Assembly (NCBI RefSeq): GCF_009913435.1
Contig: NZ_CP047895.1
Coordinates: 504,501 to 568,500, forward strand
Source of the DNA: Sphingomonas changnyeongensis
GTDB taxonomy: Bacteria; Pseudomonadota; Alphaproteobacteria; Sphingomonadales; Sphingomonadaceae
Length of the DNA: 64,000 bases
Direction of reading: 5' to 3'
Below are positions 9,510-16,675 of the stretch, piece by piece. The translations under genes and the position numbers were made by a program. The notes under the pieces are model-generated. The model was not told the origin of the DNA. It saw nothing but the letters and a program-made list of their open reading frames with translations, and searched no databases. The first letter of the stretch is position 1; each line of letters starts with the position of its first letter.

Positions 9510-10124
9510 ATGATGCGTTTTTCCGGACTGAGCCTTGCCCTCGCCGCGCTGATCGGGCTGGGCGGCTGCACCACGCTGGGCGGGGGCGGCTATATCGGCA
9601 CCGAATGGGGCCCGGCCGGCTATGCCCCCGGCCCGGTCGCCTGGGGGGCGCCATGGTTCGGCGCACCCGGCGGCAACTGGGGCGGCGGCTGGGATGGTCG
9701 ATGGGGCGGGGCCTGGAGGAACGGCGCCTGGGGAAATGGGGCCTGGGGTGGCGGGCCGGGCTGGAACAGTGGCGGATGGGGCGGCTGGGGCGCTCCCGGT
9801 GCAGCCCCCTGGCTGTTCGACAATGATATCCGCCGCCGTTACCGGACGCCGCGCGAGCGCGCCTATCTGCAGGAGCGGCGGCTCGACCGGCGGGAGTTCC
9901 GCGCCGACCGCAACAATGACCGGCGCGATTATCGCGCGGAGCGGCGCGCCGACCGCCGCGCCTATCGCGACGGCACGGTTCCACGCGCGGACTATCGCGC
10001 CGACCGCCGGCAGGACCGGCGCGAATACCGCGCGGAACGCTGGCGCGACCGCGCCGAATATCGGCAGGACAGGCGGGAGGACCGCCGCGACTTCAGGCGC
10101 GGCGCGCCGTCTCGCCGCCGATAG
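9510..10124 (+). CDS. lipoprotein with Gly/Trp-rich middle and Arg/Asp/Tyr-repeat tail
   Basis: Lipoprotein signal peptide LALAALIGLGGC (lipobox L-G-G-C, acylated Cys near residue 20). Residues about 22-95 are Gly/Trp/Pro-rich (GNWGGGWDGRWGGAW, GNGAWGGG), predicted to be disordered. From about 110 to the end the protein is a tandem array of short DRR-x-YRAER/DRREYR units, extremely basic and acidic at once. Such RD-rich coiled segments occur in envelope proteins of sphingomonads; function unknown. It may bind polyanions such as LPS or DNA at the inner face of the outer membrane (inference). It ends 6 bp before the convergent peroxiredoxin gene. Confidence 0.78.
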   Translation: MMRFSGLSLALAALIGLGGCTTLGGGGYIGTEWGPAGYAPGPVAWGAPWFGAPGGNWGGGWDGRWGGAWRNGAWGNGAWGGGPGWNSGGWGGWGAPGAAPWLFDNDIRRRYRTPRERAYLQERRLDRREFRADRNNDRRDYRAERRADRRAYRDGTVPRADYRADRRQDRREYRAERWRDRAEYRQDRREDRRDFRRGAPSRRR

Positions 10125-10130
10125 GCAGGC

Positions 10131-10715
10131 TTATTTCCGGCCGGCCTTCCACGCGCGCACGGCCTGCAGCGCACCCTTGATATGGCCGAGCGGTTCCGCC
10201 GCCGTATAGGCGAACAGGATGCGGCCATCGGGCGCGATCACATAGGAGGTGCGGTTGCTCATCGCCACGCCGGGCGCGAGCGCCACGTCATAGCTTTTGA
10301 TGACCGCCGGGCTCGCGCTGGCGACGGCGAATTTGTTGCGGCATTCCTCGACCGAGAAGCGCTTGAGCGTGTCGATATCATCGGCCGACATGCCGATCAC
10401 CGTCGCGCCGAGCTTGGCAAACTCGGGCGTCGCCTCGGCAAACTCATGCGCCTCGATCGTGCAGCCCGAGGTGAACGCCTTGGGATAGAAATAAAGCACC
10501 ACCGGGCCCTTCTTCAGCGCATTGCCGAGCGCGAACGAAAAGGCCTTGCCGGCAAGCGCGCCCTGGGCGGAGAAATCCGGCGCGCGGGCGCCCGGGGCAA
10601 GTGCCGCACTCGCGGGGGCGGCAGACAGGATCAGGGCGGCGCCAAGCAACGGAGCGGCGAAACGGCCGGTCAGCAGGCGGGCAGCGCGCAGTTTGACGGC
10701 ACTGGGACGGAACAT
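10131..10715 (-). CDS. exported peroxiredoxin (AhpC/TSA, BCP-like)
   Basis: Thiol peroxidase of the AhpC/TSA superfamily with a periplasmic signal peptide (ALILSAAPASAALA, cleavage near residue 38). The catalytic segment is YFYPKAFTSGCTIEAHEF, with peroxidatic Cys85; Thr82 and Arg elsewhere complete the usual site. The +5 resolving cysteine seen in E. coli Bcp is absent (His90 there instead), and the only other cysteine is Cys125 (EECRNKF), so the mechanism may be 1-Cys or use Cys125. ATG at 10715 gives a normal signal peptide; a longer reading is less likely. Removes peroxides in the cell envelope (inference). Confidence 0.88.
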   Translation of the reverse strand: MFRPSAVKLRAARLLTGRFAAPLLGAALILSAAPASAALAPGARAPDFSAQGALAGKAFSFALGNALKKGPVVLYFYPKAFTSGCTIEAHEFAEATPEFAKLGATVIGMSADDIDTLKRFSVEECRNKFAVASASPAVIKSYDVALAPGVAMSNRTSYVIAPDGRILFAYTAAEPLGHIKGALQAVRAWKAGRK

Positions 10716-10779
10716 CGGGCGTCTCCTCGGGATTGCGGGGCGCCCTTTCCTTAAGCGCCCCGTCAGCCCGACGCCAGCA

Positions 10780-10956
10780 TCAGCGCGCCACCCAGCCGAT
10801 GATGAGGTAAAGCACGGCGATTTCGACACCCAGCGTCAGCAGCATGATCACCGCGGCGATGCGCACGAAGACCGGATCGATGCCGGTCGCGCGGGCCAGG
10901 CCGCCGCACACGCCCATCATCTTGGCATTGACGCGGTCGAGACGGAAAGCGGACAT
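10780..10956 (-). CDS. PspC domain small membrane protein
   Basis: A 58-residue single-domain PspC protein: FRLDRVNAKMMGVCGGLA, then ARATGIDPVFVRIAAVI and a hydrophobic tail ending in IIGWVAR. PspC-type proteins signal or respond to inner-membrane stress in enterobacteria; short stand-alone versions are common in alphaproteobacteria and poorly understood. ATG at 10956 has AAGGAA 8 nt upstream. It lies 31 bp downstream of a 38-codon gene on the same strand, and the two probably form an operon. Confidence 0.85.
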   Translation of the reverse strand: MSAFRLDRVNAKMMGVCGGLARATGIDPVFVRIAAVIMLLTLGVEIAVLYLIIGWVAR

Positions 10957-10987
10957 GGTCGGTTCCTTAAGACTGACGGGCCGGCGA

Positions 10988-11104
10988 TCAGGCGACGAAC
11001 GCGACATTGGCCGGGCCGACCGCGGCGACGACGAAGAAAGCGGCAACCGCCAGCGCACCGACGACCGACAGCAGCGATTCACGGACAGACGAAAAACCCG
11101 ACAT
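10988..11104 (-). CDS. 38-residue hydrophobic peptide upstream of pspC-like gene
   Basis: Short reading frame: MSGFSSVRESLLSVVGALAV, followed by AAFFVVAAVGPANVAFVA. One transmembrane segment with a short charged N-terminus. Support: an AGGGAGA ribosome site 7 nt before the ATG, high-GC codon bias, and tight linkage to the PspC gene. Similar tiny proteins occur in sphingomonads next to stress genes, as far as I recall. Function unknown; a membrane-stress peptide partner of PspC is a guess. The upstream leader carries a perfect hairpin at 11124-11146. Confidence 0.65.
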   Translation of the reverse strand: MSGFSSVRESLLSVVGALAVAAFFVVAAVGPANVAFVA

Positions 11105-11123
11105 GATCATTCTCCCTGGCGAT

Positions 11124-11146
11124 GCCGGCGGGACCATCCCGCCGGC
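11124..11146 (-). promoter_or_regulatory. perfect 9-bp hairpin in the leader of the small peptide gene
   Basis: GCCGGCGGG-accat-CCCGCCGGC, 20 nt upstream of the ATG at 11104. It could cover the promoter-proximal leader or affect ribosome loading. Confidence 0.35.
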
Positions 11147-11181
11147 GACACCAGAGAGTATGCATGGGCCGTGCCAAGTCG

Positions 11182-11209
11182 AAAAAAGCCCGGCAAACAG
11201 CGCTTTTTT
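11182..11209 (-). terminator. intrinsic terminator after phhB
   Basis: On the minus strand, AAAAAAGC and GCTTTTTT flank a 12-nt loop, giving an 8-bp A/T-flanked stem that ends in six T. It lies about 80 bp past the phhB stop codon. Confidence 0.6.
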
Positions 11210-11286
11210 CTTCAGCCTGCGTCAATCATCTCGCAAAAACCGCCAAATCGGCAGGATTTCCCGCCGGATGTTGGGCCTGCCTGCGA

Positions 11287-11574
11287 TCAAGCCAGTGCGT
11301 CGATCGTCCGCGCCAGATCCACATCGCGCTGCGACAGGCCGCCGGCATCATGGGTGGTCAGCAGGATATCGACCCGGTTCCACACATTCGACCATTCGGG
11401 ATGATGGTCGGCCTTTTCTGCGGCCAGCGCCACGCGGGTCATGAAGGCAAAGGCTTCGGAGAAATCGGCGAACAGGAACCGCCGCGTCAGCGCATCGCGG
11501 GCTTCGTCATAATCCCACTCGCCCAGCCGGTCGAGCGCGGCGGCGCGCTGCGCTTCATCGAGCTGTTCGACCAT
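11287..11574 (-). CDS. phhB: 4a-hydroxytetrahydrobiopterin dehydratase (PCD)
   Basis: Pterin-4a-carbinolamine dehydratase, 95 residues, recycling the pterin cofactor of aromatic amino acid hydroxylases; it is also kept in genomes lacking such hydroxylases. The signature [20 protein letters not shown], with the active-site His pair and the later [11 protein letters not shown] helix, is unmistakable. ATG at 11574 is preceded by AAGGGA 7 nt upstream, and the in-frame ATG at 11589 lacks a site. Single-gene unit diverging from the metallopeptidase gene at 11614; terminator at 11182-11209. Confidence 0.92.
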   Translation of the reverse strand: MVEQLDEAQRAAALDRLGEWDYDEARDALTRRFLFADFSEAFAFMTRVALAAEKADHHPEWSNVWNRVDILLTTHDAGGLSQRDVDLARTIDALA

Positions 11575-11613
11575 TGCTTGTCCCTTCATGCCTGTTTCCC
11601 CTATGTCGCCTTC

Positions 11614-12039
11614 ATGGGATCGCCACGTCAACGGCCACAAACACATGCGCCCGACGCTGCGACGATCGAGGCGCTGGCGCGCGCAACGTTGGCCGATCTG
11701 CCCGCCACCTTCCGCGCGCATCTGGGCGCGGTGGTCGTGCAGGTGCATGACTGGGCAGACGAGGCGCTGCTTGCCGAGATGGAGATTGACGATCCGCTCG
11801 ACCTGACCGGCGTCTATCTGGGCCAGCCGGTCGGCGACAAGCATAATGGCGCGATTGCCGCCCTGCCCGACATGATCCAGCTGTTCCGGATGCCGATCCT
11901 GTTCGAATGGGCGGAAACTGGCGTCGCGCTCGAACATCTCGTCGCCCATGTGACGATCCACGAGATCGGCCATCATTTCGGCCTGTCGGATGCCGACATG
12001 GCCGCGCTCGAAGACGCCGAACCGGAGGATGGAGCCTGA
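11614..12039 (+). CDS. metallopeptidase family protein (zincin-like, HExxH)
   Basis: A 141-residue protein with the zinc motif [11 protein letters not shown] (H-E-x2-H then D seven residues on), typical of the small metallopeptidase family widespread in actinobacteria and alphaproteobacteria. The acidic N-terminal half ([28 protein letters not shown]) also fits the family. No signal peptide, so cytoplasmic. Its TGA stop overlaps the probable CTG start of ccmA (CTGA at 12036-12039), so the two are coupled; whether the protein has a role in cytochrome maturation is unknown. Confidence 0.87.
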   Translation: MGSPRQRPQTHAPDAATIEALARATLADLPATFRAHLGAVVVQVHDWADEALLAEMEIDDPLDLTGVYLGQPVGDKHNGAIAALPDMIQLFRMPILFEWAETGVALEHLVAHVTIHEIGHHFGLSDADMAALEDAEPEDGA

Positions 12040-12656
12040 CCGCGCTCACCCTTGACCGGCTGGCCTGCCGCCGGGGCGGACGGCTGCTGTTCACCGGCCT
12101 GTCGCTCGATCTGCGCGCGGGGCAGGCGATCCGCATCACCGGCGCGAACGGCACCGGCAAATCCAGCCTGTTGCGGGTGGCCGCCGGCCTGCTCGCGCCC
12201 TTTGGCGGGACGGTGGTGCGCGAAGGCCGCACGGCGCTTGCCGATGAAGGGCTGGCGCTCGACCGCGATCTGCCGCTGGCCGACGCGCTCGGCTTCTGGG
12301 CGCGGCTCGACGGGCGGGCGTCGCGGCTTGCCCCTGCGCTCGCGGCGCTGGGGCTGGAGGCGCTGGCCCCGGTCCCGGTCCGGATGCTGTCGACCGGGCA
12401 GCGCAAGCGCGCCGTGCTCGCGCGTGCGGTGCTGAGCGCCGCGCCCATCTGGCTGCTCGACGAGCCGACCAACGGGCTGGACGCGGACGCGATCGCGCTG
12501 CTCGAACGGGCGTGTGCGTCGCATCTGGAGGCGGGCGGGCTGATCGTCGCCGCCACGCACCAGCCGCTGGCGCTGCCGGGGGCGGCGACGCTCGACCTCA
12601 CCCCGTTCGCCGATGCGGCGCGCGCGCGGACGATGGCGGAGGATGACGATGATTGA
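12036..12656 (+). CDS. ccmA: heme exporter ATP-binding protein CcmA
   Basis: ATPase of the CcmAB transporter, which with CcmC-CcmE delivers heme for periplasmic c-type cytochromes. Walker A is GANGTGKSS (residues 36-44), the signature is MLSTGQRKR, Walker B is [11 protein letters not shown], and the switch His lies in ATHQP. No in-frame ATG, GTG or TTG exists near the N-terminus. A GGAGGA at 12024-12029 sits 6 nt before a CTG at 12036, so CTG is the probable start, overlapping the upstream stop as CTGA. Length (206) is normal for CcmA with this start. It overlaps ccmB by 8 bp. Confidence 0.88.
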   Translation: MTALTLDRLACRRGGRLLFTGLSLDLRAGQAIRITGANGTGKSSLLRVAAGLLAPFGGTVVREGRTALADEGLALDRDLPLADALGFWARLDGRASRLAPALAALGLEALAPVPVRMLSTGQRKRAVLARAVLSAAPIWLLDEPTNGLDADAIALLERACASHLEAGGLIVAATHQPLALPGAATLDLTPFADAARARTMAEDDDD

Positions 12657-13287
12657 GATCATCCGCCGCGATCTCGGCCTGGCATGGCGCAGCGGCGGGG
12701 CCGGGCTGCCCCTGGCATTTTTTCTGCTGAGCGCGACGCTGTTCGCCTTTGCCATCGGGCCCGATGCGGCGCTGCTGGCGCGTACCGGTCCGGGGCTGGC
12801 CTGGCTGGCGGCATTGCTTGCCGCGCTGCTGCCGCTCGACCGGCTGATCGAGCCCGACCGGCTGGGCGGCGTGCTCGACCAGCTGGCGCTGCGCGGCCAT
12901 GCCGACGAAGCGGTGGCGGCGGCCAAGCTGATTGCCCATTGGCTGAGCTTCGGCCCGCCGCTGATGCTCGCCCTGCTGCCGGCGGCGGCGTTGCTGTCGA
13001 TCGACGCAGCGGCGCTGCTGCGGCTCGAACTGGCACTGGCGCTCGGCACGCCTGCGCTGGCGGCACTCGGCCTGACGGTCGCGGCGCTGACCGCCGGGCT
13101 GCGCGGCACCGGGGCGCTGGGCGGGCTGCTGATGCTGCCGCTGGCCGTGCCGGTGCTGATCTTCGGCGCCGGAGCGGTGGCCGACGGCTCTGGCTCGGCG
13201 CTCAGGCTGCTCGGCGCGGTGTCACTGCTGCTGACGGCAGGCGCGCCCTTTGCCGCCGGCGCGGCGCTGCGCGCGGCGCGGGAATAA
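12649..13287 (+). CDS. ccmB: heme exporter membrane protein CcmB
   Basis: Membrane subunit of the CcmAB transporter, 212 residues, with about six hydrophobic segments (LPLAFFLLSATLFAFAIG, LAWLAALLAALLPLDRL and so on) and the family segments FFLLSATLFAFAIGPD and EPDRLGGVLDQLALRG. ATG at 12649 has GGAGG at the ideal distance and overlaps the end of ccmA. The gene is followed only by a convergent methyltransferase; ccmC and ccmD are not here, so the remaining Ccm genes must be elsewhere in the genome. Confidence 0.9.
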   Translation: MIEIIRRDLGLAWRSGGAGLPLAFFLLSATLFAFAIGPDAALLARTGPGLAWLAALLAALLPLDRLIEPDRLGGVLDQLALRGHADEAVAAAKLIAHWLSFGPPLMLALLPAAALLSIDAAALLRLELALALGTPALAALGLTVAALTAGLRGTGALGGLLMLPLAVPVLIFGAGAVADGSGSALRLLGAVSLLLTAGAPFAAGAALRAARE

Positions 13288-13301
13288 CCTGAGCGACAAA
13301 C

Positions 13302-14165
13302 TCAATCCCGCTGCCAGCGCGCCCAGATCGCGGTCGGCAGGATCAGGCCGCGCGCTTCCTCGCGCACGCCCAGCTCGCCGCATTCGACGCGGCCGGGCAG
13401 CTCGGCAAAGGCCTGGGCAACCAACTCGCCGATCGCCAGTGCCGACAGCCGCACCGCATAGACGGTCAGGAACAGGAACCGCGACTCGGCATCGAGCAGC
13501 CGGCGGCAATCGGCGACCAGCGGGGCCAGATGCTCTTCGAGCTTCCACACCTCACCATCGGGGCCGCGGCCATATTTGGGCGGATCGAGGATGATCCCGT
13601 CATAGCGCCGGCCGCGCCGCACCTCGCGCGCGACGAACTTGGCGGCATCGTCGACAATCCAGCGCACCGGCCGGTCGTCCATTCCCGACAGCCGGGCATT
13701 GGCGCGCGCCGCCTCGACCGATTTCTTGGAGGCGTCGACATGCACCATCTCAGCCCCTGTCGCCGCGAGCGCCAGCGTGCCGACGCCGGTATAGCCGAAC
13801 AGGTTGAGCGCGGTGCTGGGCTTCAGCCCCCGCATCCAGTCCCACACCGGTGCCATGTCGGGGAAAAAGCCCAGATGCCGGAACGGCGTGCAGGCGGCGG
13901 TGAAGCGCGCCTCGTTCCAGGCGAGCGGCCAGCCTTCGCGGGGGACTGGCCGGTCGAACCGCCAGCGCCCGCCGCCATCCTCGTCCGATCCGGGCACGAA
14001 CTCGCCATCCGCCTGCCAGTCGGCGCTGGCGGGTGCCCACATCGCCTGAGGTTCCGGGCGGATGAACCGGTAACGGCCATAGCGTTCGAGCTTGCGGCCA
14101 TGGCCGCTGTCGATCAGGCCGTAATCGGCCCAGCCATCACCGATGAGCAGCCGGGGCGCGTCCAT
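13302..14165 (-). CDS. class I SAM-dependent methyltransferase (RlmI/RlmK-like)
   Basis: Probable rRNA or nucleic-acid methyltransferase. Motif I is NLFGYTGVGTLA (residues 121-132), followed by VDASKKSVEAARANA and the catalytic DPPKYGRG (194-201) found in 23S rRNA m5C/m2G enzymes such as RlmI and RlmK. At 287 residues it lacks a PUA domain and resembles the C-terminal half of those proteins. Its ATG immediately follows the thrC TGA, so it is co-transcribed with thrC. The exact target nucleotide cannot be read from sequence. Confidence 0.85.
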   Translation of the reverse strand: MDAPRLLIGDGWADYGLIDSGHGRKLERYGRYRFIRPEPQAMWAPASADWQADGEFVPGSDEDGGGRWRFDRPVPREGWPLAWNEARFTAACTPFRHLGFFPDMAPVWDWMRGLKPSTALNLFGYTGVGTLALAATGAEMVHVDASKKSVEAARANARLSGMDDRPVRWIVDDAAKFVAREVRRGRRYDGIILDPPKYGRGPDGEVWKLEEHLAPLVADCRRLLDAESRFLFLTVYAVRLSALAIGELVAQAFAELPGRVECGELGVREEARGLILPTAIWARWQRD

Positions 14166-15569
14166 TCAGGCGCTGGTCCCGTGAGCGGGCGTCGCGCGCG
14201 CGGCGATATGGGCGATGACCGCATCCAGATCATTGGGCAGCAGGCTGAACCGTTCCTCGCGCTCGAACAGCTTGCCGACCCGCGCGGGAAGCGACGGGCG
14301 GATGCCGGTGGCGCGTTCGACGGCGTCGCGGAACTTGGCCGGATGCGCGGTCGCCAGCGTCACCACCGGCACATCGCCCGGCAGGTCCGCCGCGCGCGCG
14401 GCGGCCAGCGCGATCGCGCTGTGCGGATCGATCACCTGCCCCGCCCGCTCGGACGCCCAGCGCATGGCCAGCGACATTTCATCGGCATCGATCCGCGCGC
14501 TCGAAAACAGCGGCCGCGCGCCCGTCAGCTGCGCATCGGTCAGCCGCATCGCCCGGTTGGCGGCAAAGGCCGCCATCTGGCCGGGCACGGCCGCGGCATC
14601 GAGATCATGGAGCAGCCGTTCAAAGTTCGAGCTGACCTGGATGTCCATCGACGGCGTGGCGGTGGGCGTGACCGGCCCCGCCGCATAATCGCCGGTCGAC
14701 AGCGCACGGTGCAGAATGTCGTTCACATTGGTGGCGACGATCAGCCGCGCGACCGGCAGCCCCATGCGCGCGGCGACATAGCCGGCGAACACGTCACCGA
14801 AATTGCCCGTCGGCACGGCAAAGGCGACCGGCCGGTCGGGCGCGCCCAGCCTGACGGCGGCATAGAAATAATAGACGATCTGGGCCATCAGCCGCGCCCA
14901 GTTGATCGAGTTCACCGCCGACAGGGCGAAGCGCCCGGCGAAATCGGGGCGGGCGAACATCGCCTTCACCATCGCCTGGGCGTCGTCGAAACTGCCCTCG
15001 ATGGCGATGTTGTGGACATTGGGCGCGAGCACGGTCGTCATCTGCCGCCGCTGGACATCGGACACGCGGCCATGCGGATGCAGCATGAAGATGTCGACCT
15101 TGGCCCGCCCGGCCAGCGCGTCGATCGCCGCCGAACCGGTGTCGCCCGAGGTCGCGCCGATCACCGTCAGATGCGTGTCGCGGCGCGACAGGAAGCGTTC
15201 GAACAGCAGGCCGAGCAGCTGCAGCGCCACATCCTTGAAGGCAAGCGTCGGGCCGTGGAACAACTCGAGCAGCCAATGCCGGCGGTCGAGCTGGACGAGC
15301 GGCGTGACGCCGGCATGGGCAAAGCGGCCATAGGCCTGGGCGCACAGCGCCTTCAGCTCGTCATCGCCGATCGCGCCGCCGACAAAGGGGCGCATGACCG
15401 CGACGGCGGTATCGACATAATCGAGCCCGGCAAGCGCGGCGATCTCCGCCCGGTCGAGCCGCGGCCAGACGCTGGGCACATAAAGCCCCCCGTCACCGGC
15501 GAGGCCGGCCAGTGTCACGGCCTCGAAATCGAGCGTCGGCGACGCGCCGCGCGTGCTGATATAGTCCAT
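14166..15569 (-). CDS. thrC: threonine synthase
   Basis: PLP-dependent conversion of O-phosphohomoserine to threonine, last step of threonine synthesis. The PLP lysine is Lys112 in HGPTLAFKDVALQ; other marks are the N-terminal MDYISTRGASP, GATSGDTGSAAIDALAG and AVPTGNFGDVFAGYVA. At 467 residues it is full length. It lies downstream of SURF1 and immediately upstream of the methyltransferase, with a 45-bp gap to SURF1; this order near the oxidase genes is common in sphingomonads. Confidence 0.96.
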   Translation of the reverse strand: MDYISTRGASPTLDFEAVTLAGLAGDGGLYVPSVWPRLDRAEIAALAGLDYVDTAVAVMRPFVGGAIGDDELKALCAQAYGRFAHAGVTPLVQLDRRHWLLELFHGPTLAFKDVALQLLGLLFERFLSRRDTHLTVIGATSGDTGSAAIDALAGRAKVDIFMLHPHGRVSDVQRRQMTTVLAPNVHNIAIEGSFDDAQAMVKAMFARPDFAGRFALSAVNSINWARLMAQIVYYFYAAVRLGAPDRPVAFAVPTGNFGDVFAGYVAARMGLPVARLIVATNVNDILHRALSTGDYAAGPVTPTATPSMDIQVSSNFERLLHDLDAAAVPGQMAAFAANRAMRLTDAQLTGARPLFSSARIDADEMSLAMRWASERAGQVIDPHSAIALAAARAADLPGDVPVVTLATAHPAKFRDAVERATGIRPSLPARVGKLFEREERFSLLPNDLDAVIAHIAARATPAHGTSA

Positions 15570-15614
15570 GACGGGCCGGCTTAACCGTCAGGGCGGGCCG
15601 GGGCAAGAAAGCGA

Positions 15615-16208
15615 TCAGCCGCGCGCGCGGCGGCGCAGCGCGAGCAGGTAGATCACCGCCGCTGCCCCGGCGAAGAAGAACCATTGCAGCGCATAGGCGA
15701 TGTGATTGTCGGGCACATCGGCAAGGCTGGGCGGCCGGGCGGGCAGCAGGCCGGGCGCCGGGCTGGTCGCGACCAGCCGCCACACATGCGCCTTGTCGGG
15801 CGCGATGACGCCGCTGACCTGCCCGCCCGCCCAGCGCGGCGGCGCGGGCGTCGGCGACCAGCCCAGCACCGCCTGAAAGCCCGGACCCTCGGCCCCGCGC
15901 GCGCAGGCGGCGACATGCACCCAGCCGGTATCGCCCTTCAGGTTGCGCCCGGCCTGGGCGCTCCATCCGGTGACGCTCAGGCAATAGGCGGCGGCGCGGC
16001 GGAACAGCGGCGGATCGCGCGGATCGGGCACCGCCGGCAGCGCGATTTCGGGCAGACCGCGCGCGGCGGCATAGCGGGCGATCAGCGCCTTTTTCTCGGC
16101 CGAGCGCGCCAGCTGCCAGACGCCGAGCGCGATCATCACCATGACCGCACCGGCAACGATGATGGTGGGAAAAAGCGGCAGGCGCAGCGGGGTGCGGGAC
16201 GTTGTCAT
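15615..16208 (-). CDS. SURF1 family cytochrome oxidase assembly protein
   Basis: SURF1/Shy1 assembly factor that helps insert heme a3 into CtaD. Two terminal transmembrane helices bracket a periplasmic domain: FPTIIVAGAVMVMIALGVWQ at the N-terminus and IAYALQWFFFAGAAAVIYLL at the C-terminus, with the family marks LGVWQLAR, NLKGDTGWVHV, FQAVLGWSP and NHIAYALQWF. Length (197) is at the short end for the family. It overlaps the DUF983 gene by one base (TGATG) and follows the cytochrome oxidase operon. Confidence 0.9.
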   Translation of the reverse strand: MTTSRTPLRLPLFPTIIVAGAVMVMIALGVWQLARSAEKKALIARYAAARGLPEIALPAVPDPRDPPLFRRAAAYCLSVTGWSAQAGRNLKGDTGWVHVAACARGAEGPGFQAVLGWSPTPAPPRWAGGQVSGVIAPDKAHVWRLVATSPAPGLLPARPPSLADVPDNHIAYALQWFFFAGAAAVIYLLALRRRARG

Positions 16209-16567
16209 CAGGGCTCGATCCGGCCTTCGCGGGCCTGGTTGCGATGTTCGAGGAAGATCAGCGCCGCCTTGGCCGCGCGCAGGCTGATGAGCGTCAGCCC
16301 CAGCGTCAACGGCACCCACAGCAGCAGATGGACCAGGGCCGGCGGAGAAAAGCGCAGCTCGACCAGCACGGCGGCAATGGTCACCACCGCGCCGATGCCG
16401 AGCGTCAGAAAGGCGGCGGGACCGTCGCCGACATTGAACCGCCCGAAATCAAGCCCGCAGGCCCGGCATTGCGGCGCGAAGCGGACCGGGCCGTCGAACA
16501 GCGTCCGCGCGCCGCAGGCCGGGCACAGGCCGCGCAGGCTGGCCGCGACGAGATCGGGCGGCGTCAT
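16208..16567 (-). CDS. DUF983 family membrane protein
   Basis: A 119-residue protein with two CxxC pairs (C15-P-A-C18 and C34-R-A-C37), probably a small zinc ribbon, followed by two transmembrane helices (FLTLGIGAVVTIAAVLVEL and LVHLLLWVPLTLGLTLISL). DUF983 genes occur between ctaE and SURF1 in many alphaproteobacteria, which points to an oxidase biogenesis role; the molecular function is unknown. ATG at 16567 gives the standard N-terminus. A terminator at 16611-16643 separates it from ctaE, so it may have its own promoter or depend on read-through. Confidence 0.88.
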   Translation of the reverse strand: MTPPDLVAASLRGLCPACGARTLFDGPVRFAPQCRACGLDFGRFNVGDGPAAFLTLGIGAVVTIAAVLVELRFSPPALVHLLLWVPLTLGLTLISLRAAKAALIFLEHRNQAREGRIEP

Positions 16568-16610
16568 GCGACCGGCCCTCCCGGGTTGCGGCGGCATGGT
16601 GCCGGACAGC

Positions 16611-16643
16611 AAAACGGCGCCGGGACGATCCGCCCCGGCGCCG
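16611..16643 (-). terminator. intrinsic terminator after ctaE
   Basis: On the minus strand CGGCGCCGGGG pairs with TCCCGGCGCCG (11 bp including a G-U pair, 7-nt loop), followed by TTTT. It lies 32 bp past the ctaE stop. Confidence 0.75.
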
Positions 16644-16675
16644 CTGTGCGATGATGGGCGCGGCCCATCCGGCGA

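Noticed and set aside
12029..12060. ATG at 12029 as the ccmA start
   Set aside because: It is out of frame with the CcmA domain; it only looks attractive because of the nearby GGAGGA.
13530..15584. Long plus-strand open frame opposite thrC and the methyltransferase (684 codons)
   Set aside because: Antisense of two well-supported genes; Arg/Gly/His-rich shadow with no motif.
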